Source: a virus. From it: 49,707 bases of DNA. Made by a program: the position numbers and the translations under genes. Positions 6,683-18,300 of this stretch are shown piece by piece. The notes under the pieces are model-generated. The model was not told where the DNA came from. It searched no databases and saw only the letters and a program-made list of their open reading frames with translations. The number at the start of each line of letters is the position of its first letter. The stretch's first letter is position 1. The DNA lies in IMG/VR virus record IMGVR_UViG_3300031673_000080, positions 1 to 49,707 of that record, one strand, 5' to 3'.

Positions 6683-9600
6683 CAGACGACGACGGAAAGA
6701 GGACCAGGGAATATCCCCTTTCATGGATCCTGCTTTCCGCCGCGCCTCAGTCTATTTCGACGACATCGAATACCAGCGTCGGTTCGAGCAGAACCTCATT
6801 CGCTATGACCTCAAGGGGGGAACCCAGATCACAAAGGAGATCAGGGTCGCCGTCAGCGGCGGCGGAGGCGGCGGCAACGGCCATGCCTTCTGCTACTGGA
6901 CGCTGGAAGGCTCCAACATCGTTCGCTATGGGGGGAACGTCGGCGTCGGCGTCCATCCCCACTCCAACGACTTCGAGGTCCGCGGCAACGTCCTTGTCGA
7001 GGCCATCGCGGAGCAACCCTACGTCGAGATTAGGAACTGGTCGGACACGGAATACGACCCCGTCATCCATTGGTCACTCGGAGCCACCCCGGTCAAGAAA
7101 TATACGATGGGAGTGGACGACAGCGATAGCGACGCCTGGCTCCTCTGCTCCGGCGACATCCTGACGAGCGTGGAGGCCGCGGCGACCTATGTGATGAACA
7201 GGGATTACGACGGGTTCCTTTACGTCGTAGACACCCTCAACCATAGACTCAAGAAACACCTGTCCGCCGATGCTATGACCTATGTTTCAAAAATCGGCTC
7301 AATCGGAACCGGGAACGATAATTTCAACACGCCACAAGCAATTTGCAATGACGGGACATATCTGTATATCTGCGACCGAGTCAACCACCGGATAGTAAAG
7401 CGGAAGGTTTCGGACCTTTCTTACGTTACGGAGATCGGTAGCAACGGGTCTGGGGATGACCAATTCAGCAATCCCTGGGGCATTTGCACGGACGGGACGC
7501 ATGTTTATATCACCGATATGGGCAATAACCGAATAAAAAAGCACCTGTGCGCAGACCTGTCCTACGTCTCAAAAGCGACCGTCTCCAGTTCCAGCGGAGC
7601 CCCTATCGGCCCCCATAATTTCAACCAGCCAAGGGCAATCTGCACAGACGGGACATATCTTTACATCACCCAGAATGGCGGGATAGTGGCCAGGTTGGTA
7701 ATTCTCTTTTGCTCAACGCTTTCCGACGTTCTCCATATTCACGATGATGGCCACATCGACTCCTGTACCCTGCTTGGCATCTGCGTGACGGGCGGTTTTC
7801 TTTATATCCTCAACCAGAACAGCACCAGCACCCTGAAGCATGTTTATAAATATACCGCCTCGCTTCTTTCCTACGTCACTCATTGGGGAGTATACGGAAC
7901 GGGCGTCGGGCAGATGACAACCCCATTGTGCATCGATACGGACGGGACAACCCTCTGGATTTTTGACTATGCCGCTCCGCCGGACGCCAACAGGCTCATG
8001 AAATTCCTCCTCGACGGAACCTACGTTGCAACCTATGGCCAGTATGGGACAACCGGAGATGACAAGTTTTATTATGCCTACGGATTGTCGTTAGGCGGAA
8101 CCATTTCTTTCTCAAGCACGCTCTACCGCGCCCCCATCCTGAAGGTCGCCCTCGACGGTTCCTACATTGACGCCTATCCGCTATTTCGCGCCAGGGACGG
8201 ATTTCAGCTCATGGAGGATGGGACGGTCGGGGCGACAGATTACGTCGGCCTCTACGCTCCAGCGGCGATCACCGCATCGTACTCGCTGACGTTCCCTGGG
8301 ACGGGTCCGGCGGCGGCAGGCCATTTCGCCGTTGACGCGGCGGGGCTGATCACTTGGGGCCAGAGCCTCATTACGACGGCCAGCCCCACGTTCGTCGGCC
8401 TCACCCTCTCCGGCCTGACCGCGAGCCATCCCGTCTTTACGAACGGGAGTAACGTCCTGGTTTCAACCGGGACGGTTCCGGTTGACCACGGCGGGACGGG
8501 GCTCGCCGTTTATGTCATCGGAGACTTGATCTACGCTTCCGCCACGACGACCTTGGCCCGACTTGCCGACGTAGCGGTTGCTTCGTATCTGCGGAGTGGC
8601 GGGGTCGGCGCGGCCCCGCTTTGGTCTACGCTGAAACTCCCCAATGCCGCGACCGCGTTTCGGCTGCCGGTTGCCACGTCTGCGAACACGATCGGAGAAG
8701 TGGCCGCGGTCGGTGCTACCGGGCAATATCTCGCTGGGGCTACGGGCGCGATCCCTGCGTGGGCGACACTCAACCAGGCGGCCATATCGGGGTTGACGAC
8801 GGCTGATAGCCCGACCTTCAATTCTCTTTACCTTACGACCTATCTCTACGCCGGAGTAGACGATACTACGAGGGGATATCTTCATGCGTATGGCCCAGGC
8901 GTAGGGGGCGGGGCTTTCGGCGGGACGCTCGCCTGCTATACGGGCGCAGACCACGACAGCACAATCCAGAACTACGGGTTTATGGTTTATGAGGATGATC
9001 TTCTTATTGGGCCAGACACAGATACCGATGCCCTGAAGCTCGACAGCAACCTGGACCTTTACATCACGGCAGGCTCCCTCATTCTCCCGGCATCCGAATA
9101 TTTGAATTTCGGTGGGGTTATTGGTTCCGGTTCCTACGGTCTACGGGACAACGCCGGAGTCGTAGAAATAAAAAATAGTGGCGGGGCGTGGGCTTCTCCT
9201 CTCACGGGGGTCACGGTTCACAACCTACTGTCTGCCACGCATGGCGATGTCTTCGTGGGCGTCGTGGAAGAGGGAGACATAATTTATGGCATCTCGCCCC
9301 TTCCCGGCTGGCCCTACTGCAAGCGCATCGACCTCCCCATCCCGACGGCGAACCTGACGGACTTCCCAGAGAAGGTTCCCATTATTGCCGACGCTGACAT
9401 CGGGGCGGAGTGCCTCGCCTCGGGCTACGACATCCGCTTCACGGCGGCTGACGGGGTGACGCTCCTGCCCTATGAGCGGGAGTCCTTCGCCGTTGCTGGC
9501 GGTGAGGCGACGGGCATCTTCTGGGTCAAGACGAACGTTTCGATGGCGGGGACGTATATCTGGTGCTACTTCGGGAACGCGGCGGCGGCGGATGTATCCA

Positions 9601-10253
9601 CGACGATTGACAAGTCATTCCTCCGGACGGACGTTGATGCCTGGACGACAACCGGACAATGTGTTGTAAACAGTCCGACGGAGATTCAGAAAGTTGGAGG
9701 GGCCACCGGCTGGGATTCCTCGGCATACGGCACAAGCGGGCGGGTCTGTGGGTGTGCCGCTTCGTTTCAGGCCGGCCAAACAGACAAACATTGTGCGATA
9801 GGATTCACGGATGCCCCCCCCTCAACCCCCGGAGATAATCTGGCCTATTATTGGTATTTCCGCGACGACGGGGTTTGTCGAATCGATGTTTTAGGCTCTA
9901 TTGTTGGGACTTACGGGGCCTATACAACAGGCACGGTTTTTCTCATGACCTATGATGGCTCCTATATAAGATTCTATAAAGACGCAATTCTGCAACATGA
10001 GGTTGCCCGTGCAACCGGGGCCGCGCTTCATGTTAATTCAGGATTTTATAGCGTCGATGGTATTATTAACAATATCGCCTTCGGCCCGACTGAGACATGG
10101 GATAATCTGGCAATAGCAAATTACATCCCCGCCGACGGCGGGTTGACCTGGGGGGAGGAGGAGACGACAGCAAGGTGGACAAGGTTGGCGAAGGGTGCGG
10201 CGGGCCAAGTCCTTACGATGGTCTCTGGACTTCCGGCGTGGGTAACGCCATAA
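6672..10253 (+). CDS. Tail fibre / host-recognition protein with NHL-type propeller and DUF2341-like domain
   Basis: A 1193-residue modular protein. Residues 1-170 are a tail-attachment part with a Gly-rich linker (near 60). Residues about 178-480 hold repeated units such as ICNDGTYLYICDRVNHRIVK and ICTDGTHVYITDMGNNRIKK, typical of NHL/beta-propeller blades; this segment is AT-richer than its flanks. Residues about 490-860 are fibre-like repeats with a GGTG motif. Near 879-985 a DUF2341-like stretch appears (GYDIRF, WCYFGNA), followed by a lectin-like C-terminal domain. It overlaps the hub gene by 11 bases. Receptor binding is the likely job. Confidence 0.75.
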   Translation: MPTNRRRRKEDQGISPFMDPAFRRASVYFDDIEYQRRFEQNLIRYDLKGGTQITKEIRVAVSGGGGGGNGHAFCYWTLEGSNIVRYGGNVGVGVHPHSNDFEVRGNVLVEAIAEQPYVEIRNWSDTEYDPVIHWSLGATPVKKYTMGVDDSDSDAWLLCSGDILTSVEAAATYVMNRDYDGFLYVVDTLNHRLKKHLSADAMTYVSKIGSIGTGNDNFNTPQAICNDGTYLYICDRVNHRIVKRKVSDLSYVTEIGSNGSGDDQFSNPWGICTDGTHVYITDMGNNRIKKHLCADLSYVSKATVSSSSGAPIGPHNFNQPRAICTDGTYLYITQNGGIVARLVILFCSTLSDVLHIHDDGHIDSCTLLGICVTGGFLYILNQNSTSTLKHVYKYTASLLSYVTHWGVYGTGVGQMTTPLCIDTDGTTLWIFDYAAPPDANRLMKFLLDGTYVATYGQYGTTGDDKFYYAYGLSLGGTISFSSTLYRAPILKVALDGSYIDAYPLFRARDGFQLMEDGTVGATDYVGLYAPAAITASYSLTFPGTGPAAAGHFAVDAAGLITWGQSLITTASPTFVGLTLSGLTASHPVFTNGSNVLVSTGTVPVDHGGTGLAVYVIGDLIYASATTTLARLADVAVASYLRSGGVGAAPLWSTLKLPNAATAFRLPVATSANTIGEVAAVGATGQYLAGATGAIPAWATLNQAAISGLTTADSPTFNSLYLTTYLYAGVDDTTRGYLHAYGPGVGGGAFGGTLACYTGADHDSTIQNYGFMVYEDDLLIGPDTDTDALKLDSNLDLYITAGSLILPASEYLNFGGVIGSGSYGLRDNAGVVEIKNSGGAWASPLTGVTVHNLLSATHGDVFVGVVEEGDIIYGISPLPGWPYCKRIDLPIPTANLTDFPEKVPIIADADIGAECLASGYDIRFTAADGVTLLPYERESFAVAGGEATGIFWVKTNVSMAGTYIWCYFGNAAAADVSTTIDKSFLRTDVDAWTTTGQCVVNSPTEIQKVGGATGWDSSAYGTSGRVCGCAASFQAGQTDKHCAIGFTDAPPSTPGDNLAYYWYFRDDGVCRIDVLGSIVGTYGAYTTGTVFLMTYDGSYIRFYKDAILQHEVARATGAALHVNSGFYSVDGIINNIAFGPTETWDNLAIANYIPADGGLTWGEEETTARWTRLAKGAAGQVLTMVSGLPAWVTP

Positions 10254-10271
10254 ACTTAGATGGAGAACGAA

Positions 10272-10550
10272 ATGACAGATATACCGAAGTTGAACGGAAA
10301 GGGTTCCCTGGCCAAAACCCTGGCCTACGCCATCGTGGTTCTTGCCCTGGCTGGTTATAGCCTTGTGAAAACGATAGAGGGCGGTTCGGATCAAAATGGA
10401 ATCGCCCTCGAGAAGCGTTTGGTCACGCTCGAAACGGTCATGGAGTCGTTGAAAACAATCCCGACCGACGTGGCCGGGATCAAAGTTTCCATCAGCGGCC
10501 TTAAGGAATCTGTTGACAAACTAGAGAGAACAGTCAGTTCTCTTAAATAG
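10272..10550 (+). CDS. Small membrane protein with coiled coil
   Basis: The ATG at 10272 is preferred because GGAG lies 6 bases upstream; an ATG at 10260 is the alternative. The 92-residue product has one hydrophobic segment (about residues 15-33, AYAIVVLALAGYSLV) and then a heptad-like helix to the C-terminus, with a short cytoplasmic-type basic N-terminus. It lies between the fibre and ejection-protein genes. It could be an ejection-associated or lysis-related membrane protein. No family was recognised. Confidence 0.65.
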   Translation: MTDIPKLNGKGSLAKTLAYAIVVLALAGYSLVKTIEGGSDQNGIALEKRLVTLETVMESLKTIPTDVAGIKVSISGLKESVDKLERTVSSLK

Positions 10551-10559
10551 GAGGCTATC

Positions 10560-11204
10560 ATGCCACTTCCAGCTTTGGCTTGGGGCGCAATAATGGCGGG
10601 GAGTTCGCTCCTCGAATCTATCCTTGGCCAACTCTTCAAGAGAAAGCAATCCAAGGACGTCAAGGGATTCCAGAGGGAGACGACCGCGAAGGGTCGAGAG
10701 CTCATGGCCAGCCCGGGTTTCTCCCAAGAGGAAATCGACGCCATCTTCGGCAAGAGCTTCGAGAACGTCCGGGCTCAGGGCAAGGGAGTCCGCGAGTCCA
10801 CGACGGGGACGCTTGGCCGGGCTGGTATGCTCGGAACCGGGGCGGAAGTCGGGGCGGCCAGGAAGAACGCCTGGTCGAATGAGAGCTTGGTCACAGAGGC
10901 CATGCGCGACCTCCTCATCACCGGAGAGGCGAAGAAGAGTGCGGACATCGCCCTGGCGACCCAGATGTTCGGAGTCGCGTCCGGAGCGGACGTGCAACAA
11001 CAGGCCATGGGGCAGGGGCAGGGGCCAGCTCTAAGCGAAATGCTCATGATGGCGATGCTCATGGGGAAGGGGGGCCAGGGGAAGTCGGCACTCGGAGACG
11101 AGTCCTACCAGGCTTTGAGAAACCTCACCGGGGTTTTTGGCCAGAACGACCCGACATCTTGGCAAACTTTAGGAACCAACCCAGTCTCTATCGGCGAGTG
11201 GTAA
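10560..11204 (+). CDS. Putative internal virion / ejection protein (small)
   Basis: A 214-residue protein preceded by AGGAGGCTATC. The N-terminus is short and hydrophobic (LAWGAIMAGSSLLESILGQL), followed by a basic stretch, long helices and a Gly/Met/Gln-rich region near residues 155-180. This is the composition usual for the smallest of the three ejection proteins of short-tailed phages. It precedes the 387- and 2181-residue genes, a typical three-gene ejection set. The role rests on composition and order. Confidence 0.6.
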   Translation: MPLPALAWGAIMAGSSLLESILGQLFKRKQSKDVKGFQRETTAKGRELMASPGFSQEEIDAIFGKSFENVRAQGKGVRESTTGTLGRAGMLGTGAEVGAARKNAWSNESLVTEAMRDLLITGEAKKSADIALATQMFGVASGADVQQQAMGQGQGPALSEMLMMAMLMGKGGQGKSALGDESYQALRNLTGVFGQNDPTSWQTLGTNPVSIGEW

Positions 11205-11214
11205 GGAGAAACCC

Positions 11215-12378
11215 ATGGCGATCCAATTAGATTTTTCAAGATCGAATCAGACGCTCGCCCGATTCAATCAGTTCCTCGCCTATGATCTACTGGATCAAAA
11301 GAAGTCCGAAAGAGACGTTGCCCTCATGGGTATCCAGGACCGGCTCATGCGCGAACGACAAGTCCAGGCTGGCCAGATTGACATAGGCGTCGCCGAATAC
11401 AAGTCTGCCCTTTCGAACGAGGAGTCCTGGACGAAGGCGAAGCTCGAAGCCGCCAAACAGCCGTGGTTTGAATATCTCAACATGTGGGCCAACATGGCCA
11501 TAGACGAAACGGTGCCCCAGAAGTATCACGGAACGATTAGAAATGCGGTCAAGCTACGGGGGGAAATAATCGGCAGAATGGCCGACGCCTTCCAGCAAGC
11601 GAGCCAGGGGAAGATGTCTTGGGAGAACGCATACGCTATCGCTGACTCGTCCGGCGTTAAGGGGCTAACGGAAATGACCCAGGAGGCGGGTTCGGGCAGG
11701 AGGGCGAACTTGGCCGCAGAAGTCGACCGCGAAAAGATGGACATTGAGGAGAGGAAACTCACCGACGTAGGGGCGGGAAGAACCCAGGCCGCCGCAGAAA
11801 AGATGACCGACCGCTACATCAAATGGGTCGATGACACGGTCAGTTACCTGGTCGGAGAGGGCGTCCAGAGCCAGGCAATGACGGGGGACATGCCGATATA
11901 CCTCGAATCGAAATCGAGGGATCCGCTTTCATCGCAAGACCGGGGGTTCGCTCTCACGCATCTCCAGAACATCAAGACGCAGATCCTTCGCCAAGGATAT
12001 GAAAGCCTCACGGACGGTCAGCTCGCCTTCATCTCCAAGGTCTACAACACCCCGGCCGTCCAAGGGTTCGTGTCGGAGAAGCTGAAGACAACCCCGGCCG
12101 CTGGAACAAGGCCGCCTCGCCCAGGAGGGGCGGGGGATCTACCTCCAGCCATGGGCGGGACGCAGGGAGGCCTGAGTCCGGCCACGGGAGCGACCAATCA
12201 GGAATACGACCAGGCCCTCGGGTCCGTCCGGCAGACCTGGATCAATCAGAAGGCGGAGGAATTCATAAAGGCGGTCTATGGCGAGGCCGCCCCAACTCCA
12301 GAAATCCAGCAAGAGGCGATGCGATACGCCACGGAGTATGTCGACACAAAGATAATGCCGTCGCTCATGAAGAGGTAA
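11215..12378 (+). CDS. Putative internal virion / ejection protein (medium)
   Basis: A 387-residue, mostly helical protein with an AAGGAGAAACCC ribosome site. The N-terminal 190 residues are rich in Gln, Ala, Lys and Glu with coiled-coil character. A Pro/Gly-rich linker follows near residues 298-325 (TRPPRPGGAGDLPPAMGGT), then a short helical tail. No signal peptide, membrane segment or enzyme motif is seen. It abuts the giant gene by 3 bases. Size, helix content and place match the middle ejection protein of podovirus-like phages. Confidence 0.6.
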   Translation: MAIQLDFSRSNQTLARFNQFLAYDLLDQKKSERDVALMGIQDRLMRERQVQAGQIDIGVAEYKSALSNEESWTKAKLEAAKQPWFEYLNMWANMAIDETVPQKYHGTIRNAVKLRGEIIGRMADAFQQASQGKMSWENAYAIADSSGVKGLTEMTQEAGSGRRANLAAEVDREKMDIEERKLTDVGAGRTQAAAEKMTDRYIKWVDDTVSYLVGEGVQSQAMTGDMPIYLESKSRDPLSSQDRGFALTHLQNIKTQILRQGYESLTDGQLAFISKVYNTPAVQGFVSEKLKTTPAAGTRPPRPGGAGDLPPAMGGTQGGLSPATGATNQEYDQALGSVRQTWINQKAEEFIKAVYGEAAPTPEIQQEAMRYATEYVDTKIMPSLMKR

Positions 12379-12381
12379 GAA

Positions 12382-15300
12382 TTGTCCACCCAAGAAGCAG
12401 AGGTCCAGGTTAAGCCTCCAGCTCAGACGTTCGACCCGGATTTCATGTCCTTTCTCGAAGAGAAGGGAGTCATCCGCACGTCCTCCCTGGATCCGGCCGC
12501 TATTCCTAGCACGATCAAACAGGACCTCCGCGACGACTTCCTCTATTTCATCAAGCAAAAAGGATACGCCATTCTCGATGAACCCCTGCCCTCGAAGGAA
12601 GAGGCCGCATCCAGACTTTCCCAAAGCACAGAAGAATTGCGCCAACTCTACCTCAAAAGATTCGGGGCAACAATCGGACCAATCGAAAGGGAGAAAATCT
12701 ACGAGAGGCCAATGGTTGCGCCGAGTTATGGTGGCCGCGATACTATCGGCCCTCGCAGGCCCGGCGAAAGGGATCTGTCCGGGCTGGAACAGCTCGAAAA
12801 GAAACTAACGAGAGAAAGTTCTCTTGTGAAACAAATGGGTGACGCCCTCTCGCTTATACCCAAGGGGAAGATCAGGGAGGCGGGGGGGATGTTGGCCGAA
12901 GCGACGGCGCGAGCCCTTAGTCTTGGGATGGTTGGCCCGGGCCTTCTTGATAAACTGGATGATTTATTTGTAAGCGCTGGTATTTCCGGGCCGGGTTACA
13001 AGACGATGAAACAGCGGCGCGAAAACGTCGTCAAGGAACTGGGCTATTATCCAGAGAAAGCTACGAAGCCGTTCGAATTCGTCCTTTCTGTTCTTCCGAT
13101 TGCCAAAATCTTAAGGGTCGCGCGCGGGATAGGGGCCTCCGCAGCAGTCGCTCCCATCCTTCAGCGTTTTATAACCGCCATTGTCGCCGGCGGGGTCACG
13201 GGAACGGCCCAGGTTGTTGGGGAAAAGATAGCCGGGGAGCCCTTCGACCTCGAAGCGGACCTGAAGAAGCTCCCGACGCACATGCTCTATTGGTCCCTAT
13301 TTGAAATGGGAATCCTTGGTGCGGAGACGGCCGCGAAGATCGTCAACTGGAATCTGAAATACGGTGGGAAGATTTCCGGCACGGGCAAGCGTGGAGGTTA
13401 CGCCGCCGCTCAAGGTATCGAGTTCGAGACGCAATACGCTCCGGGCCGGGGCCCGACGACCAAGGCGAATTTCACAGCCGAAGAGATTCGGGACATCTAT
13501 CGAAGGGCAGACCCGAATTACACCGGCGCTGGCAAGGTTTCCGCAGACCCGGGGAACTGGGAGCGCCAAGCCTATGAGTCCATTACGGGAGCGAACGGTT
13601 GGCGAGAGGCCGTGCGCCGCGGCTGGATTCCCCCGCGTCCAATCGCGGTCCCGGGCGAGACACCAATCGTCACGGGGAGAACCATTCGCCCGACAGGGAC
13701 CGTGCCTCCCGAGTTCGGCGGCCAACCCGTCCCTCTCAAGCCTGAGTTCGGCGATGTCTTCCGTACCACCCCAAGGCAATATCCGGCCCCGGGTATCGTC
13801 GGAAAGCCCCCCGTTACCCCCGGAGCACCGTCCACGACAGCGCCTCCGCCCATAGCGGGGGCAGGGGGAACGGCAGAAGCCCCGCCACCGCCGGGCACAG
13901 CCCCTCCGGCCGTCGCTGGAGCACCGAGGCCAGAGCCGCCACCGATCGTCACCCCTCCGCCGGCGGCCGCGGCACCCAAGGCCAAGCCCAAGATCAAGGT
14001 CACGCCGCAAGAGGATGGGTCATTCACGGTCGAGACGGTCGAGCCAGAAATCGAATACGTCCCGACTCCCGGGAAGGCCAAGCTGGCCATGAAAGACAAA
14101 GCGACGGGGAGGGTCTACCCCGGAACCGCCGGAGAACAAATCCACGCCGACATGATGGATCGATTGGCTAAGGCGGGAGTCCAGGACGACAACATGATCC
14201 CCGGATGGATCGCGCCGGATGGACTTTGGACAACGAGCCTTGCGAAGGCGACGCCACCCATAACCGAGAAGCCCATCACGGGACCTCCACCCGAGAGTCC
14301 GTATGCCGGGATACCGCCGAGAAAGCCGATCGAACCAGAACCCCCGAAGGAAGAGATACCGCGTCCGGCGAAGGCCCCCGTGGACGAGGCCAAGCCATAC
14401 GCCCGGAAAGAAGACGCCCTCCGCGAAGCGATCAAGCGGGTCCAGGCCGACGAAGGAACCCCAGAGGACGTGCGCCTTGTCCTCCAGGCTGCGCGTCGAA
14501 ACGAACGCCTCAAGAAAGTCACCGAGGCGCTCAAATCCAGGCAGAGAACCGACCTCCTCACGGGCGTCGGCAGCGATCGCGCCCTGGCCAAGGTCCGCGA
14601 CTGGGAGAAGCGACCCGTCATTCTCTTTGACCTAGCCGGTGTCAAGGCCGCCAACAACGACCCGAAACGCGGCTACCAGTGGACGGACAAGAACATCTTT
14701 ATCCCGGCCGGCCGAGTTTTCAGAGCCTTCGGAGACGATCGGATCTACCGGCGCGGCGGCACGGCAGATGAATTCCCCCTCATCGGAAGACCCGGACAGA
14801 CTCTCGAAGACCTGACGAAAGACGCCGAGTTGATTTCCCAAGAACTTGACAAGACCGGTGTCGCCCATCGGTTCTCTTCCGGCAATAACTTTTCCGAGGC
14901 CGAGGTCGGCATGGCTGGCCTCAAGGACAAGGCCAGAATCGAGGGAGTGACATCGCCCGTTGTCCCCGAGACGCTACCCGAACTCGAGAAGTTCATCGTC
15001 ACCGAGGCCGGGGAAGAACGCCTGACCATGACCGGAAAGCCGGGGGACGCCGTCGCCACCCTGACCAAAAGTGATGACGGCTATTTCAGGATTCAAAGGA
15101 CGGCAGATAAGACTTTCGTCAAAAGCCCAAGAACCGGATTCCCCGATTTCCCGAACCGAGACGCGGCATGGAAGGCCTACCTCGAAGAGCGCAAAGGCGG
15201 AGGCCTTCGGGACGCGTCGCTGGCCGAGCCTTCTCAGCGGTTCATTAAGAGCCTGGAGCCGCCGGAAGAAAGGGCTCGGCGTATCCTCCAGTCTCGCCGT

Positions 15301-18300
15301 GCGGCCCAGGCCAAGCGCGGCCGAGTTGGTATGCCCAAGAACCCGCCGAAGATCTGGAAGGACATCATGGAGATAACGGGCGGCGTTGGGATGCGCCCCA
15401 TGTTCACCTCGACCGGGGCCGTGGCCGAAGAGTACCTGGTCAACGTCCCGAAGTTCATGAAGAACAAGAACGGAAAGCCGCCCGACGAGATCATCGATGC
15501 CCTAGAGCGGGACTACGGCTACACCTTCGTCGAAGAGGATATGTGGAGTCTCCTCTCAAAGGCCAGATACGAGACGCCCGGAGATTACGGAGATGAGGGG
15601 CCGATTCGTCCAGGCCATCCGGACCCGGAGGCCATCGAGGCCGAACTCGCAAGACAGAAGAAAGAATACGCCCCGCTCATGAAAGAAGGCGAGACCCTTG
15701 ACGCCTTCCTCGGTCGCATGGCCCAGGACGCCGCGGAAGATGGATTCGGAACACGACCGGAGGACGTCGACGAATACATCAGCCAGATGATTAAGAACAA
15801 GAAGGGCGGCGGAGAGCCGGAGGGCGGAGCGCCGACAGAAGCGGTCCCGTTCGAGGTCGCCGAAAAGCCAACGCCGTATAAAAAGGCCGAGCTGGACATC
15901 GCCGGAGAAGTCCAGCGTCTCACGTCTGGGGATTTCTTCCCGAAGGAATGGCAGGGAAATACTGACGTCGAGATCCAGGACAATCGCCAGAACCTTTTCC
16001 GTTTCGTCTGGGAGAACTACACCCCAGACAAGGGGCCGCTTGAGAATTACATAAATGCCAACAAGGGGTTCTTCATCCGCGGGGAGTCCGGTCGGAAGGG
16101 CATGGCCAAGCTGAAAAGGGAACAGCAATTCCCCAAGACCGTCACCGGCGGAGAGAAAGACTTCGGCGAGGACAAGTCGGTCTTTGGCCCCGAGTCGCAG
16201 CCGAAGGGCAAGAAACCGCCCGAGCCGGAGATTCCCGGCGACAGCATGAAGCCGGACGTCTTCGGGGCTGAGGAGATACGGGTCATGAATGCCCTGCGCT
16301 CGACGGCCCAAGTCTACACGAAATCGCTCGGTGAGGCACCTGGGTTCGAAGACAAGGCCGTGGAAATCCTCAAGTCCCGCCTCCTCGCGTCGACGCCTGA
16401 GTCCTTCCGGTCTATCGGCGAACGCCTCGGATACAGCAAGAGCTACGTCAAGAAGCAATACGATGCGATGCTCGAGATCCTTAAGGACAGCCCGGCCATA
16501 AAGGAGATTATGGCAAAGCGCATGGTTTATCTGAATATGGGGCCGCTCCCGTCAGAGCAAGACCTCAAGCACCTGGCCAAGATGCTCCGAAAGTATTTCT
16601 CGTCCTACCGCGGGGCCGACAAGATCATCGACCAGCAGAACGACCGACGGATCGGCGGCAGGATGGCCGAGATATTCGACCAGACGATTGACGCCTCGAA
16701 GATCAACAAGTGGCTCAAGGATCAACCAGAGGGAACGAACGAATTTCTGGCCCAACTCATGCGCGGGACGATGAGCGGCGACGGGATGGAGGACATCCAG
16801 AATAGCGCCCTCCCCGCGGACATCAAGGAGGCCATGCTCAACACTCGGCAACGGGTCGACCGCCTCTCGGACCTCGTCATCACTCACGGCGGCCTGGCCG
16901 AAGAGACGCGGGCGGCCTTCGAGAATAACATCGGGAGGTACCTGGCCAAGTCTTATCGCCTCTACCAGGACAAACATTGGAGCCCGACCGACGCGCAGAA
17001 GGACGCCTTCAAACGCTGGCTGATGAACGAGTATACGATGACAACCGAACAGGCCGATGAGTTCATCGAGGCCGAACTCGCCTATGGCAGGAACGACGAG
17101 GGCATACGTCCGCAGCGGAGCCGGCGGACACGCCGTGTCCCGACCGAACATTTCATCCGCCGGAAGGTCCTGTCCCCAGCATGGAGGGAATTCGCCGGAG
17201 AGATCGAGAGACTACCCTGGCTGGCCATGCACACCATCACGAAGCAGGCCACCATGGCCTACAACGCCAAGTTCCTCGACTGGATCTCCGAGTATCTGCC
17301 CGATCATTGGACGGCGGATTACCGAGAGGCGGCCCAACGCGGATGGCAGAATTCCCAGTTCCCTGAGCATGGTTATGCCTACGGAAAGCTCGCCGGCAAG
17401 TGGGTCCACCCCGAACTCCACCGATACATTACGAAGGAATTCGACATGGCCCGTTCGGATATGGAAGAAGTGATCCAGAAATTCATTACTAATCCTTTCA
17501 AGTGGACGAAGACCATCGGGTCTTTGCCATCTCACTCCCGCAATTTCCTTAGTAACTTCGGGTTCTCTATGTTGCTTAGAAACAGCATCTTAAACCCCCT
17601 CAACGCCAAGTGGTACATAAAGTCGCTGAATATTCACCTGAACAATCACGGCTCCGCCAGGGACGCTTGGTCGAAACTTATCTCCGAAGGCGTCACGGAG
17701 ACGCAGTTCTACGGTGCGGAGATCCCGCGCATCCATAAGGACGTGATGAGGTTCGATCCCGCCACCTGGCCGGAGAAAATTTGGGATAAATTCGTAGCAT
17801 GGCCGATCGACAAGCTCGGAGAACTCTACAATTTCGGCGACTCCCTCTACCGTGTCTCGTCTTACCTTAAAAACACGGCGCCGAAGAGCGAGGGTGGGTT
17901 CGGGATGACGCCGACGAAGGCGGTCGAAGAACTCAATGCCGGCTTACAGAACTACCGCAAACTCCCTGTCGTGGTCGATTTCCTTCGCCGCTGGCCGGTT
18001 CTCGGGCCATTCGTTTCATTCAAGGCCAACACCGTCAAGATTATCAAAAGACAGTCTGAGATGGGATACGAGGAAATCACTAACCCTGCGACGCGCAGCA
18101 GGGGAATTGGCCGGATACTTCGGATTGCCCTCTTCCTGTCCGTCCCGGCCATCCTTTCGGAGGTCTCCAAGAAGGTCTTCGACGTTGACGACAAGCAGAT
18201 CAAGGAACTCGAACGCTGGTATCCTGAGTATCGCCGGAACGGAACGTTCCTCTATTTCCGCGGGGAGGGCGACAAGCTCAAGGTGTTCGACTTTTCTTTC

